From NCBI GenBank assembly GCA_025774845.1, contig JALGZP010000016.1:1-57610 (forward strand): 57,610 nucleotides of DNA, in the 5' to 3' direction. Position 1 is the first letter of the stretch; each line of letters opens with the position of its first letter. This DNA comes from a bacterium. GTDB lineage: Bacteria; Arandabacterota; Arandabacteria; Arandabacterales; Arandabacteraceae. Of this stretch, positions 15,032-23,820 are shown one piece after another. Made by a program: the position numbers and the translations under genes. Under the pieces are notes generated by a model that saw nothing but the letters and a program-made list of their open reading frames with translations, was not told where the DNA came from and ran no database searches.

Positions 15032-18016
15032 TTGGGAGACGGAGCGGGTACCGTGCACAGAAGCATAGAACTCCGGGTGAACGGCCGGACGTATAACGTG
15101 TCGGTTAAGGATAACGAGATCCTGCTCGACGTCCTGAGGGACAAACTCCACCTTACCGGCACCAAGAAAGGGTGCGAGCTCGGCGTCTGCGGCGCGTGCA
15201 CCGTCCTGATAGATGGTGAGCCCGTCAACAGTTGTCTCGTTCTGGCGTCTTCACAGGAAGGTCATGATATAACCACGATCGAGGGTCTCGAGCAGGACGG
15301 CACCCTCCATCCCATTCAGAAGTCATTCATCAATGAGGGCGCGATCCAGTGCGGGTACTGCACACCGGGTATGATCCTGTCCGCCAGGGCACTGATCGAC
15401 CGGAATCCGGATCCATCTGATGATGAGATAAAGACGGCCCTCTCGGGTAGTCTCTGCAGGTGTACGGGCTACACCGCAATCATGCGTGCCGTCAAGAACT
15501 GGAAGAAATACAGTGATGAGACAGTGGGACACCCGGATGATCTCGAGAGTTATGCCACTGTCGGAAGAAGCATTCCGCGACTGGATGCCGCCGATAAGGC
15601 AACTGGGAGAGCCAGGTACACAGCCGACTATCACTTCCCCGGCATGCTTTGCGGACGGATCCTCGGAAGCACCGTGGCCCACGGGAAGATAAAAGACATA
15701 GACACATCCAAAGCATGTGCACTGCCCGGGGTGGTCTGCGTGATCACAGGTGAGGATGTACCCGATATCAAGTACGGGGTCTCACCCGCGCGCTACGATG
15801 AGTATGTCCTTGCCAAGGAGCTTGTCCGGTATGTCGGGGATGAAGTCGCCGCGGTTGCGGCAGTCGATGAAGAGACGGCGGAGCGCGCGATCGAGCTCAT
15901 CGAAGTCGATTATGAGGAACTCCCGGCGGTCTTTACACCCCGGGAAGCGATAGCCGAGGGTGCTCCTCAACTCCACGACCATCCTCGATTTAAGAACAAC
16001 ATAAATACCAGCGTGGAACACGATTTCGGTGACATTGAAAGAGGCTTCGAAGAGGCCGACTATATCCGGGAAGAAAGCTTTACCGGTAATCACACACATC
16101 AGAGCCCCATGGAACCCCATGCATCGATCGCGCAGTGGGAACAGGGCGGCAGACTGATCCTTTACACATCGACCCAGGTGCCTCATTACGTCCACTACAT
16201 GCTTGCCCACGTATTCCAGCTCCCCTTAGGAGAGATAAAGGTGATGAGCCCCGCGGTGGGTGGTGGCTTTGGTGGCAAGGCTGAGACAACACCTCTCGAT
16301 CTCTGTGCTTCCATACTGGCCAGGAAGACGGGGCGACCCGTCAAGATGGTCTATAGCCGTAAGGACATGTTCCATCATGGACGTGGAAGACATAAGCAGC
16401 ACATGCAGTTCAGACTCGGGGTTAAGAAAGACGGCACCATAACGGCCTTCGATAGCAAGATTTATCTCGACGGCGGAGCTTACACATCATTCGGGGTCGT
16501 GACCGCCTATTATGCCGGCAGCATGATGCCCACGCTCTATCACATACCCAACTACAGGTATCGCGGCTACCGTGTGTTTACGAACAAACCCGCATGCGGT
16601 GCTATGAGAGGTCACGGTGTACCCCAGCCGAGATTTGCCTTTGAGTGTCTTCTCAATATGGTGGCCGATGAGATCGGGATCGACCCCGTTTCAATCAGAA
16701 TGAAGAACGCCATGGACAGGAATACACGGACCGTAAACGATCTCGATATCAGAAGTTGCGAGTTCAAGGCAACGCTTGAGGCAGCTGCCCGTGACTCCGG
16801 CTGGGATGAGAAGTACAGGAATCTCCCGCCGGGCAAGGGCATCGGGATCGGATCGGGCGGATTTGTATCGGGGGCAGGCTATGCCATCTACCGTGGTGAG
16901 GTCAGGATGTCGCATGAAAAGACCCAGAAGACTTTCATGAAGAAGGCCGTCTTCCCGCATGCGAACGCTGTGGTCAAGATCCTCGAAGATGGTATGGCGG
17001 CGGTCCTGTTCATCGGGGCGGCCGAGATCGGACAGGGCGCCGAAACCGTGTTGAGCCAGATGTGCGCGGAGGCGCTTGGAATCCCGGTTGAGCGCGTTCA
17101 CATCCGCTGTGAGGATACGGACATAAGCCCGATAGACCTTGGGGCCTACTCCTCGAGGGTCACGCTGATGGGTGGTAATGCTGTCGTGATGGCATCGGGG
17201 CAAGTCGTAGAGCAATTGCTACCCATCGCCGCAGGGGAGTTGGGTTGCGATGCTTCCGTGCTGACCGTACACGACGGCAGAATCTCCTCGAAGGACGATG
17301 CGAACATCAGCATGGACTGGGCCGAAGCAGCGCGTATCTACTTCAATGAAAACGGACCGCTGGTCGGAACCGGATTCTACAAACCACCGGAAGGACTCGG
17401 AGGCGACTACAAAGGTGCCGCCGTGGGGACCAGCCCCGCCTATTCCTTCGGAACAACGATCTGCGAACTAGCGGTGGATCTCGATACGGGCAAAGTCACA
17501 CTGGATAAGTTCACGGATTCTCATGATTGCGGTACACCCATAAACCCGAAGATGGTTCATGGCCAGGTAGAGGGTGCAGTGGTGATGGCGGCCGGTGAGA
17601 CCCTGATGGAAGACGTTGTCTTCGATGAAAAGGGTGACATTGTTAACCCGAATCTCCATGAATATCTCGTCATGACGATTAAGGATGCACCCGAGATCAT
17701 GGGCGGCATTGTTGATTCATACGAACCGGAAGGCCCGTTCGGGGCGAAGGAAGTGGGCGAGGGTTCAACCCTGCCTGTGATGGGTGCGGTGGCCCATGCA
17801 ATAGCACGGGCCGCAGGTGTGTGGGTTACGGATCTGCCTGTTACACCTGAGAAGATCCTCCGGGCGCTCAAGGAGAAGCATTACAGGGAAGAGCGCGGTA
17901 CCCGGGAAGAAACCAGAGGTACCTGGCAGGAAGGGCGGCCATCCAAACCGTTTGAACCTAAGCCCGTTGTGGGGAAGCGTGCACCCGATCCTAAGACAGT
18001 CCGTCGTGGAGAATAG
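15032..18016 (+). CDS. Fused 2Fe-2S / molybdopterin subunit of a xanthine dehydrogenase-family hydroxylase (XdhD-like)
   Basis: About 994 residues. The start is uncertain: TTG 15032 follows GGGAGG by 8 bases; GTG 15053 follows GGAG by 8 bases. Residues ~1-75 are a plant-type 2Fe-2S domain (CELGVCGACTVLIDG), ~80-155 the helical 2Fe-2S domain (GYCTPGM, SLCRCTGY), then the aldehyde-oxidase/xanthine-dehydrogenase small domain and the molybdopterin domain with GGGFGGK (~409) and GPFGAKEVGE (~903), which carries the catalytic Glu. In most family members the FeS and Mo parts are separate chains; the single-chain order seen here is that of E. coli XdhD, a presumed selenium-dependent purine hydroxylase. 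Substrate unknown: purine, nicotinate-like or aromatic CoA ester are all possible. The C-terminal ~50 residues are polar and family-atypical. Confidence 0.82.
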   Translation: MGDGAGTVHRSIELRVNGRTYNVSVKDNEILLDVLRDKLHLTGTKKGCELGVCGACTVLIDGEPVNSCLVLASSQEGHDITTIEGLEQDGTLHPIQKSFINEGAIQCGYCTPGMILSARALIDRNPDPSDDEIKTALSGSLCRCTGYTAIMRAVKNWKKYSDETVGHPDDLESYATVGRSIPRLDAADKATGRARYTADYHFPGMLCGRILGSTVAHGKIKDIDTSKACALPGVVCVITGEDVPDIKYGVSPARYDEYVLAKELVRYVGDEVAAVAAVDEETAERAIELIEVDYEELPAVFTPREAIAEGAPQLHDHPRFKNNINTSVEHDFGDIERGFEEADYIREESFTGNHTHQSPMEPHASIAQWEQGGRLILYTSTQVPHYVHYMLAHVFQLPLGEIKVMSPAVGGGFGGKAETTPLDLCASILARKTGRPVKMVYSRKDMFHHGRGRHKQHMQFRLGVKKDGTITAFDSKIYLDGGAYTSFGVVTAYYAGSMMPTLYHIPNYRYRGYRVFTNKPACGAMRGHGVPQPRFAFECLLNMVADEIGIDPVSIRMKNAMDRNTRTVNDLDIRSCEFKATLEAAARDSGWDEKYRNLPPGKGIGIGSGGFVSGAGYAIYRGEVRMSHEKTQKTFMKKAVFPHANAVVKILEDGMAAVLFIGAAEIGQGAETVLSQMCAEALGIPVERVHIRCEDTDISPIDLGAYSSRVTLMGGNAVVMASGQVVEQLLPIAAGELGCDASVLTVHDGRISSKDDANISMDWAEAARIYFNENGPLVGTGFYKPPEGLGGDYKGAAVGTSPAYSFGTTICELAVDLDTGKVTLDKFTDSHDCGTPINPKMVHGQVEGAVVMAAGETLMEDVVFDEKGDIVNPNLHEYLVMTIKDAPEIMGGIVDSYEPEGPFGAKEVGEGSTLPVMGAVAHAIARAAGVWVTDLPVTPEKILRALKEKHYREERGTREETRGTWQEGRPSKPFEPKPVVGKRAPDPKTVRRGE

Positions 18017-18035
18017 GCGGTCCGGATATTCAAGC

Positions 18036-18064
18036 TTGGGACGAATGGAGTTCTATGGTACAAT
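18036..18064 (+). promoter_or_regulatory. Possible promoter of the ketopantoate-reductase-like gene
   Basis: TTGGGA (18036-18041), 17-base spacer, TACAAT (18059-18064), 54 bases before the start codon. The -35 is weak, so the gene may also be read from the hydroxylase operon 102 bases upstream. Confidence 0.45.
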
Positions 18065-18118
18065 CGCTCGCGAGTGAGATCTGTTTAGACTCCCCGGACC
18101 ATGGGAGGAGGCCCGAAC

Positions 18119-19081
18119 ATGGCAGATAAGTTCAGATTCGGTGTAGTCGGTGTGGGGCCCACCGGAGGGGCTATGGCGGCACGACTCGCCGATGCAGGTC
18201 ACTCCGTGGTGCTTGTTGATGTACTGAAACGCCACATGGATCACGTCAAGGAACACGGTCTCAGCCTTACCGGAATCATGGAACTCACCGCACGGTTTGA
18301 TCCTGAGGACGTCTGCTACTGTGTCGATGAGCTGCAAGGGAAGAAGGATGTGGATTACCTCTTCATCGCAACCAAGGCTTCCGTGATGGATGCAATCATA
18401 CCCACACTTTTCAAGGTTCTGAAACCGGGGACGACCTTGATCAGCCTCCAGAACGGGATGGATACCGAGAAGGTCCTCGCAGAGACCTTCGGATACGAAA
18501 ACGTGCTCCGAATGGTTGTCAATTATGCCGGGAATCTCATCGACAAGGGTAAAATCCGGTGTTCGTTCTTCAATCCGCCCAACTACATCGGCGTCATCGA
18601 TCCAAACAAACAGAAAGAGGCCGAAGAGCTGGCCAAGGTTTTGACCGACGCCCAGATGGACACGGAGTTCGCAGACGACATCCAGAAACGGGTGTGGATC
18701 AAGGTCATACTTAACTGCGGGCTTTCCGCGATGTGCGCCTTAACCAGGAAGACCATGAAACAGATGATGGACTTCAAGGCGACGCGATCGCTCGTCGAAG
18801 ACGTACTCCGGGAGTCCGTGGCGGTCGCCGAGGAAATGAAGGTGGAACTTCCGGAAGGATTCCTCGACACATGCATGGGTTATCTCGACAAGGCCGGCCA
18901 TCACCAGACATCGATGCACATAGACATAGAACTCGAGAATCCGTCCGAGATCGACTTCCTCAACGGCAAGATCGTGGAATACGGGGAGATGTGCGGTATC
19001 GAGACCCCGATCAACAGCACGATCGTGCGTCTGATCAAGGGCACCCAGCTGGAAGTCCTGCCCGAAGGAAAGCACGCTTAG
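18119..19081 (+). CDS. Ketopantoate reductase-family dehydrogenase (ApbA/PanE-like)
   Basis: A 320-residue NAD(P)-dependent enzyme. ATG 18119 is preferred to 18101 because the strong GGAGGAGG lies 7 bases before it, inside the longer frame. The N-terminus has the dinucleotide motif GVVGVGPTGGAMAARLADAG; the C-terminal domain has the family's Lys in WIKVILNCGLSAMCAL. Members reduce ketopantoate or other 2-oxo/2-hydroxy acids. With no other pantothenate gene nearby and a hydroxylase immediately upstream, a catabolic dehydrogenase is as likely as PanE. I leave the symbol blank. Confidence 0.78.
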   Translation: MADKFRFGVVGVGPTGGAMAARLADAGHSVVLVDVLKRHMDHVKEHGLSLTGIMELTARFDPEDVCYCVDELQGKKDVDYLFIATKASVMDAIIPTLFKVLKPGTTLISLQNGMDTEKVLAETFGYENVLRMVVNYAGNLIDKGKIRCSFFNPPNYIGVIDPNKQKEAEELAKVLTDAQMDTEFADDIQKRVWIKVILNCGLSAMCALTRKTMKQMMDFKATRSLVEDVLRESVAVAEEMKVELPEGFLDTCMGYLDKAGHHQTSMHIDIELENPSEIDFLNGKIVEYGEMCGIETPINSTIVRLIKGTQLEVLPEGKHA

Positions 19082-19089
19082 GCGAGAAA

Positions 19090-19105
19090 CGCCGGCACAC
19101 CGGCG
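19090..19105 (+). terminator. Hairpin after the ketopantoate-reductase-like gene
   Basis: Perfect 6-base stem CGCCGG/CCGGCG with loop CACA, 8 bases after the stop codon, followed by CCC then a weak GTTTG. The U-tract is poor, so termination may be partial. It separates convergent genes. Confidence 0.4.
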
Positions 19106-19235
19106 CCCCGTTTGAGGCTCGTGCGTCTTCTGGTCCCCTTGCTCAGAGTAAGATATTCGCCTGGGTCCCGGAAGGCTCCCGGCCTCTTCGCACTTCTGAC
19201 AGGCGTAGCGCCGTCTCTTTGTCCGACACGACAGA

Positions 19236-21689
19236 TCAGAACAGTTCGTTGTATGTATTCTTCCAGCCCGGTAGCTCACCGCGGACCGAGAGATCCATCT
19301 TCGGATTCCGCCCGCCCATATTGAGCAGACGCAATAGCCCCTTGGCGACATATGGGTTCTTCTCGGGATTCAGGGTCTCACCAGTCTCGGTTACCAGTTT
19401 CTCGTCATCTATGCCGTCTCCGAAACTCTTCTGGAGGTTAAATAGCGCCACCGAGTAGGGAGCAGCATACTTTGCTCTCATGCGTGCCACCTCGTATGCC
19501 TGCTCGAGAAGATCGTACTCATCATCGCTCATACCGTTGGCAAGACCGAGCACGAAAGCACGCGTCGCGGTCAGACCCTGGAGGAAGACCTCATCTATGA
19601 GCGAGTCACCGAAACCAAGCCGGCGCAGTTCCTGAACCGCCCCGAAACCACCGAGAATCGCATACTCGATCTCGGGTTGGTTGTAGTTCGTCTTCTCGCG
19701 TTTGACGTTGGCCCTGGAGATCGTATCAAATGTCACGCCGTCTGCCCGGAGGTCGAAGCGCTGGTTGAGGAAGTAGGTAAACTCCGCACCGCCTCCCCAC
19801 TTCTCACCAAAAGCACCCACCGTCCAGATGGGACATTCCTGGAGAAACCTGAATATGGCCATACCGGCCCTTGTGAAATACGCAGCCTCCTCTTCACCCA
19901 GGGACTCATAGCCCTTGGCCGGATCGAACCAGCCCCGGTTGAACTGGCGGGCGTCTGCACCGAGCATACGCATACCCGAGCCAGAGGCCGTGAAGAAAAG
20001 CGAGCCCAGATCACCTTTTTCGTAGAGATTGATCGCAATCCCGACCGCGTCATCGAGTTGGTCTAAGGCATACCTGTTCCACACGTTCCCCCGGAGCGGA
20101 TTGTCAAAGATCACCGTGCCCACCCTGTCCCTCGAATTGGGGTAGATAAACCGGATATCGTTGTAATAAGGATCGAGCTCACCTGTCCTGAAGTTCTGCT
20201 GGGCCACGGGCGTGCCGTAGACCCGGCCATAACCGAGCAGGCTCGTCCATCCCCGCTTCTTCATCTCAAAGAGGAGTGATGGCTTGCCCTTACGCGGACC
20301 TCTCTTGCCGTCGACATCAAAGTGCTCCGCCCGGTCCTTGTTCTCCTCGGCTGCCTTTTTGACAAGCCCGATAAAGCCATCGATACCGAAGTCATCGAGA
20401 AAACCGTCTATGATCTCACACAGCCCGAACTTGAACCTGAGACCCGCCTTCGTGGACGTGTTGATATCACCCGGTGTGGCGTATCCATCCTGGATGAGAT
20501 CGAGACCGTAAAGCATGATGGGTATCGCATAGCGTCTGAATGCCTTGCCGGCCTTATCCTCCGACACGGCGACCCCCATCAGCCCCTCGATGCTTTTGAT
20601 CATGCCTTCACGCTGGTCGAAGGCTTCAGCCTCCTTGATCGACCAGAAGTCGTTCCAGTTGGGCTCGGGGATATCGACGTACTTCCTCTTGGAGGGATCA
20701 AGGACCTGGGTGGCCCGCTCGCGGCCGGGGGGCCCCGTCCACTTGAAGAAGCCTTCCTTTGTTTTTGAAGCAACACCGGTCTTTCCGGCCCTCTCTAGCT
20801 CCTCGATCCATTTCGGGTAGTGTCTGCCACCCTGGTTGTAGATCGATCTCAGTCTATCGTCCGCAGGCAGGGCCTTCCCCAGGTGCTTACCGCTTTCGGT
20901 ATAGGGCATGTGTCCGGTTCTATCGAGTACGTTAAACGGGTTTGCCGTCATCATCGCAAAGACAAGCGGAAGTTCCACCAGGTCCCGCCCGGTCTTGATG
21001 TCCCAACTGATGATCGCGCCCATACCCTGAAAGATCGGGTCGGCGACGTAGCCGTGATGGTCGTTAGGAAGCGAGACCACCTTCTTCTCGAGGATCTGTT
21101 CGGCAAAGGCGACCCCGATGAGATAGGTCACATCGCTTGCGTACTTGCCCTTCATCACATCGAAGAGCCGGTTCGCGTGAAAGGGAAAATAGCCGTGACC
21201 GGTGAGGAATTTCTCCCGGATCATCTTGTCACTGAAAAGCTCGGCCAGTTCGGTAGTCGTATGCGATGATGTGTTTGAGTATATAAACACAAGTCGATCC
21301 TCGTCGGCAGCGCGTTCAATCTCTTCGAAGATCTTGCGCTTGATATCAATACGTTCGGTCGCGACCTCCCAGATCACCGCCGCTTTCTTAAGATGTACGT
21401 ATCTTGTTGTATACGCGACCCGTCCGAGGTAGTCATCGAGATCATCCTCAAGTATCCGTCCACCCGTCGCCATACCCTTGAAGTACGCACCGATCTCGGT
21501 CTTGGCACGCTTGAGCGCGGCATTAGAGATGTCTATCATGATAAGGTTGAAGTCGGTCTTATTCAGAATATCTATGGCTATACCGATACCCATGGTGCCG
21601 GAGCCGATGACCGCAACAGTCTTAATGTCTTTGAACACCGGAATTTCATTCTTCAGCAGTCGCTGGCCATAATGAAAGCAGGTTCCCAT
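19236..21689 (-). CDS. 3-hydroxyacyl-CoA dehydrogenase / crotonase fusion, atypical
   Basis: An 817-residue protein from ATG 21689 (GGAGACA upstream). The N-terminal half is a 3-hydroxyacyl-CoA dehydrogenase: NAD motif VAVIGSGTMGIGIAIDIL (~25-45), then TGHGYFPFHANRLFDV (~165), where the catalytic His is kept but the usual HFFNP and partner Glu are replaced (Asp in the Glu position), and NDHHGYVADP replaces NDCPGFFVNR. The C-terminal part (~500-790) has a crotonase fold with NPLRGNVWNRYALD, LGADARQF at the first oxyanion site (~580) and GEKWGGGAEFTYFL at the second (~633). FadN has the same domain order. In this operon the dehydrogenase half would act on 3-hydroxypimelyl-CoA; the crotonase half is the only local candidate for ring cleavage of 6-oxocyclohex-1-ene-1-carbonyl-CoA, although it lacks obvious similarity to BamA/Oah. 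Last gene of the operon. Confidence 0.75.
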   Translation of the reverse strand: MGTCFHYGQRLLKNEIPVFKDIKTVAVIGSGTMGIGIAIDILNKTDFNLIMIDISNAALKRAKTEIGAYFKGMATGGRILEDDLDDYLGRVAYTTRYVHLKKAAVIWEVATERIDIKRKIFEEIERAADEDRLVFIYSNTSSHTTTELAELFSDKMIREKFLTGHGYFPFHANRLFDVMKGKYASDVTYLIGVAFAEQILEKKVVSLPNDHHGYVADPIFQGMGAIISWDIKTGRDLVELPLVFAMMTANPFNVLDRTGHMPYTESGKHLGKALPADDRLRSIYNQGGRHYPKWIEELERAGKTGVASKTKEGFFKWTGPPGRERATQVLDPSKRKYVDIPEPNWNDFWSIKEAEAFDQREGMIKSIEGLMGVAVSEDKAGKAFRRYAIPIMLYGLDLIQDGYATPGDINTSTKAGLRFKFGLCEIIDGFLDDFGIDGFIGLVKKAAEENKDRAEHFDVDGKRGPRKGKPSLLFEMKKRGWTSLLGYGRVYGTPVAQQNFRTGELDPYYNDIRFIYPNSRDRVGTVIFDNPLRGNVWNRYALDQLDDAVGIAINLYEKGDLGSLFFTASGSGMRMLGADARQFNRGWFDPAKGYESLGEEEAAYFTRAGMAIFRFLQECPIWTVGAFGEKWGGGAEFTYFLNQRFDLRADGVTFDTISRANVKREKTNYNQPEIEYAILGGFGAVQELRRLGFGDSLIDEVFLQGLTATRAFVLGLANGMSDDEYDLLEQAYEVARMRAKYAAPYSVALFNLQKSFGDGIDDEKLVTETGETLNPEKNPYVAKGLLRLLNMGGRNPKMDLSVRGELPGWKNTYNELF

Positions 21690-21733
21690 TTTCTGTCTCC
21701 TTCAAAAAGTCAGATGCCGGTTACAACCGGTAA

Positions 21734-23008
21734 TCAATCCACAACCTCCACGCAGATAGCTCCACCCTGTCCGCCGCCTATACACGCCGAGGCAATCCCC
21801 GTACGCTGTCCGCGTCTTCGAAGTTCATACACAAGGTCGATCGTCATTCTTAAACCCGTCGCGGCAATGTTATGGCCGACCGCTATGGCCCCGCCGTTCA
21901 CATTGGTTTTGTCCCGCGGAAGTCCGAGTTCCTTTTCAACAGCAAGATACTGAGGCGCGAATGCCTCGTTGACCTCAAAGAGATCTATGTCACCCAGTGT
22001 GAGATTGAGTTTCTCAAGCAGACCCTTGATGGCGGGCACGGGACCCTGACCCATAATCTCGGGATCCACCGTTGCGAAGTTGTAACCTTTGATCCGGGCG
22101 ATATACGGGATCTTGTGCCTGTCCGCAAATGCACGGTCCAGAAGCACGACACTTGCGGCTCCATCACTTATCTGACTTGCATTACCAGGTGTTACAAGCC
22201 CGTCGCCACCAAGTAACGGCCGCAACCCGGCCAACCCCTTGACATCGACATCGTACCTCGTCCCTTCGTCCCGCCAGTAACTTATGTTCCGCCCCCGCTG
22301 GTCGGTCGTGTCGACTTCGAAGCTCCCCCGGAGATAGCCCTTCTCTTTCGGTGGTGAGAATCTGTTCCATTGCTTAAGCTGGGCTTTCCTGGATCGTTCG
22401 TGACTGAGACATGCGAACTCGTCACATTCATCCCTCGTGATGCCTATCTCCTTACCGTACTTGTCCGCCGTCCTGGGCATCAAGGTATCAAAGAGATAAT
22501 GATTGAATCCCTCCAGTAGGTAGTCCGTCGTCGGAGCGCCATCAAAGTCCCACACGCTGTCCGGCTTGCGGCGCCCATGGTTGATCAGGTTGGTCTGAGA
22601 CATGCTTTCGGTTCCAAAGGAGATGATGCAGTTCATCTTGTTGGCGTCTTTCGCGGTAATCAGATCGTACGCATCCGCGACCACCTGAAAGCCCGTCCCG
22701 CAGATCCGAAGCGTTGTCTTACCCGGTGCACAGCCCAGGTTTCCTTCGTCTCCTATCTGGTCGGCCACTCTCATGGCGACATTCCTCGGTAGGTAGATCT
22801 GCTGGCAGCGGGAATCTATGTAGATCATCCCTGCAATCACCTGATCGATCTTGACTTTGCTCATGTCTATCGCGGAACGCGCAAGGGCTTCACGGACGGC
22901 GATGACCCCAAGGTCTTCCGCCGACAGGTAGTTGTAGTACCCTCCGTGTTTCCCAATCGGTGTGCGCGCCGCACCCGCGATGACCACATCGGTCTCAGCT
23001 CGCTTCAT
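21734..23008 (-). CDS. Acetyl-CoA acyltransferase (thiolase), probable 3-oxopimelyl-CoA thiolase
   Basis: A 424-residue thiolase starting at ATG 23008 behind GGAGG. The nucleophilic Cys is in LRICGTGFQVVADAY (~100), the second active-site block is GGAIAVGHNIAATGLR (His kept; the usual Pro after GH is Asn), and the third is SACIGGGQGGAICVE with the catalytic Cys near the C-terminus. It sits between the dienoyl-CoA hydratase and the HAD-crotonase fusion, gaps 32 and 44 bases. Cleavage of 3-oxopimelyl-CoA to glutaryl-CoA and acetyl-CoA fits the context, but substrate cannot be read from sequence. Confidence 0.82.
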   Translation of the reverse strand: MKRAETDVVIAGAARTPIGKHGGYYNYLSAEDLGVIAVREALARSAIDMSKVKIDQVIAGMIYIDSRCQQIYLPRNVAMRVADQIGDEGNLGCAPGKTTLRICGTGFQVVADAYDLITAKDANKMNCIISFGTESMSQTNLINHGRRKPDSVWDFDGAPTTDYLLEGFNHYLFDTLMPRTADKYGKEIGITRDECDEFACLSHERSRKAQLKQWNRFSPPKEKGYLRGSFEVDTTDQRGRNISYWRDEGTRYDVDVKGLAGLRPLLGGDGLVTPGNASQISDGAASVVLLDRAFADRHKIPYIARIKGYNFATVDPEIMGQGPVPAIKGLLEKLNLTLGDIDLFEVNEAFAPQYLAVEKELGLPRDKTNVNGGAIAVGHNIAATGLRMTIDLVYELRRRGQRTGIASACIGGGQGGAICVEVVD

Positions 23009-23040
23009 GAACGCTATCCTCCATTGTTATTGATTACCGC

Positions 23041-23820
23041 TTACTCGTTGTTCCACTCGGGCGCCCGCTTCTCAAGAAACGCCTTGAGTCCCTCCGTGGC
23101 GTCCGCCGTGGACATGAGGTCTTTGAGATACAGGCTCTCTATCTTTCCTATGTATGCTTTGTACTGCTCTCTCATCATCATAGCAGCCGCTGCCTTGGTC
23201 ATCCGGAGCGATGACGCGCTCTTGGGATGAATCTGTTTCTCGAAGAAGGATGAGACAGTCTCGTCTAGTTTCTCGGCGTCAACAACCTTGTTGATCAAAC
23301 CCTGCCTGTGGAGCTCCTCCGCGGAAAATGACTGGCCCGTCATCGCCATCTCCAGGGCAAGCTGGCCGCTGCACTTAAGCGGTACCAGGACGCATGCCAC
23401 AGGCGGAAAGACACCGAGCTGCATCTCCGGTACCCCGAGCTTGGCCCCTCCAGCGGCAAAGATGAGATCGCAGGCAAGAACAAGTTCAAAGGCCCCACCC
23501 AGACACTGGCCAGACACCCTGGCAAGCGTTGGAATATCACAATTGAGCAGGTCCCCGATCATGCTGTGAAACTTAGGCAGCATGTCCCCTACCCTCTCCG
23601 CCGTATGTTCCTCCACGCTGGCCCCGAAACTGAAGTGCTTGCCCTGCCCGGTGAAGATCACGAGTTTCTTCTGCGGCTTCGCGGCGTCTTCACGAAGTTG
23701 GGCCGAGATCTCTTCCATCATCGCGGCCGAGAGAATGTTCGCAGGAGGAGGCCCCAGGGCGATTTCGGTGATTTCACCGTCATTTCTTTCGGTGACTTCG
23801 ATAAGTTTGTGGTTCATCAT
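23041..23820 (-). CDS. dch: Cyclohexa-1,5-diene-1-carbonyl-CoA hydratase
   Basis: A 259-residue crotonase. The start ATGATG overlaps the upstream stop by four bases (23817-23820), showing translational coupling. Oxyanion-hole segments are GKHFSFGASVEEH (~65) and VSGQCLGGAFELVLACDLIFA (~110). The combination with the adjacent 6-hydroxycyclohexenecarbonyl-CoA dehydrogenase and the presence of a benzoyl-CoA reductase in the window single out the dienoyl-CoA hydratase (Dch/BzdW/BamR) from general enoyl-CoA hydratases. It adds water to the product of BzdNOPQ to give 6-hydroxycyclohex-1-ene-1-carbonyl-CoA. Confidence 0.8.
   Translation of the reverse strand: MMNHKLIEVTERNDGEITEIALGPPPANILSAAMMEEISAQLREDAAKPQKKLVIFTGQGKHFSFGASVEEHTAERVGDMLPKFHSMIGDLLNCDIPTLARVSGQCLGGAFELVLACDLIFAAGGAKLGVPEMQLGVFPPVACVLVPLKCSGQLALEMAMTGQSFSAEELHRQGLINKVVDAEKLDETVSSFFEKQIHPKSASSLRMTKAAAAMMMREQYKAYIGKIESLYLKDLMSTADATEGLKAFLEKRAPEWNNE

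Noticed and set aside
14140-18016. Assignment as 4-hydroxybenzoyl-CoA reductase HcrABC
   Set aside because: No 4Fe-4S loop in the FAD subunit and the FeS/Mo subunits are fused; location alone is not enough.
23041-23820. This crotonase as the ring hydrolase BamA/Oah
   Set aside because: At 259 residues it is too short for Oah (~370) and fits the dienoyl-CoA hydratase, being coupled to the next enzyme, had.
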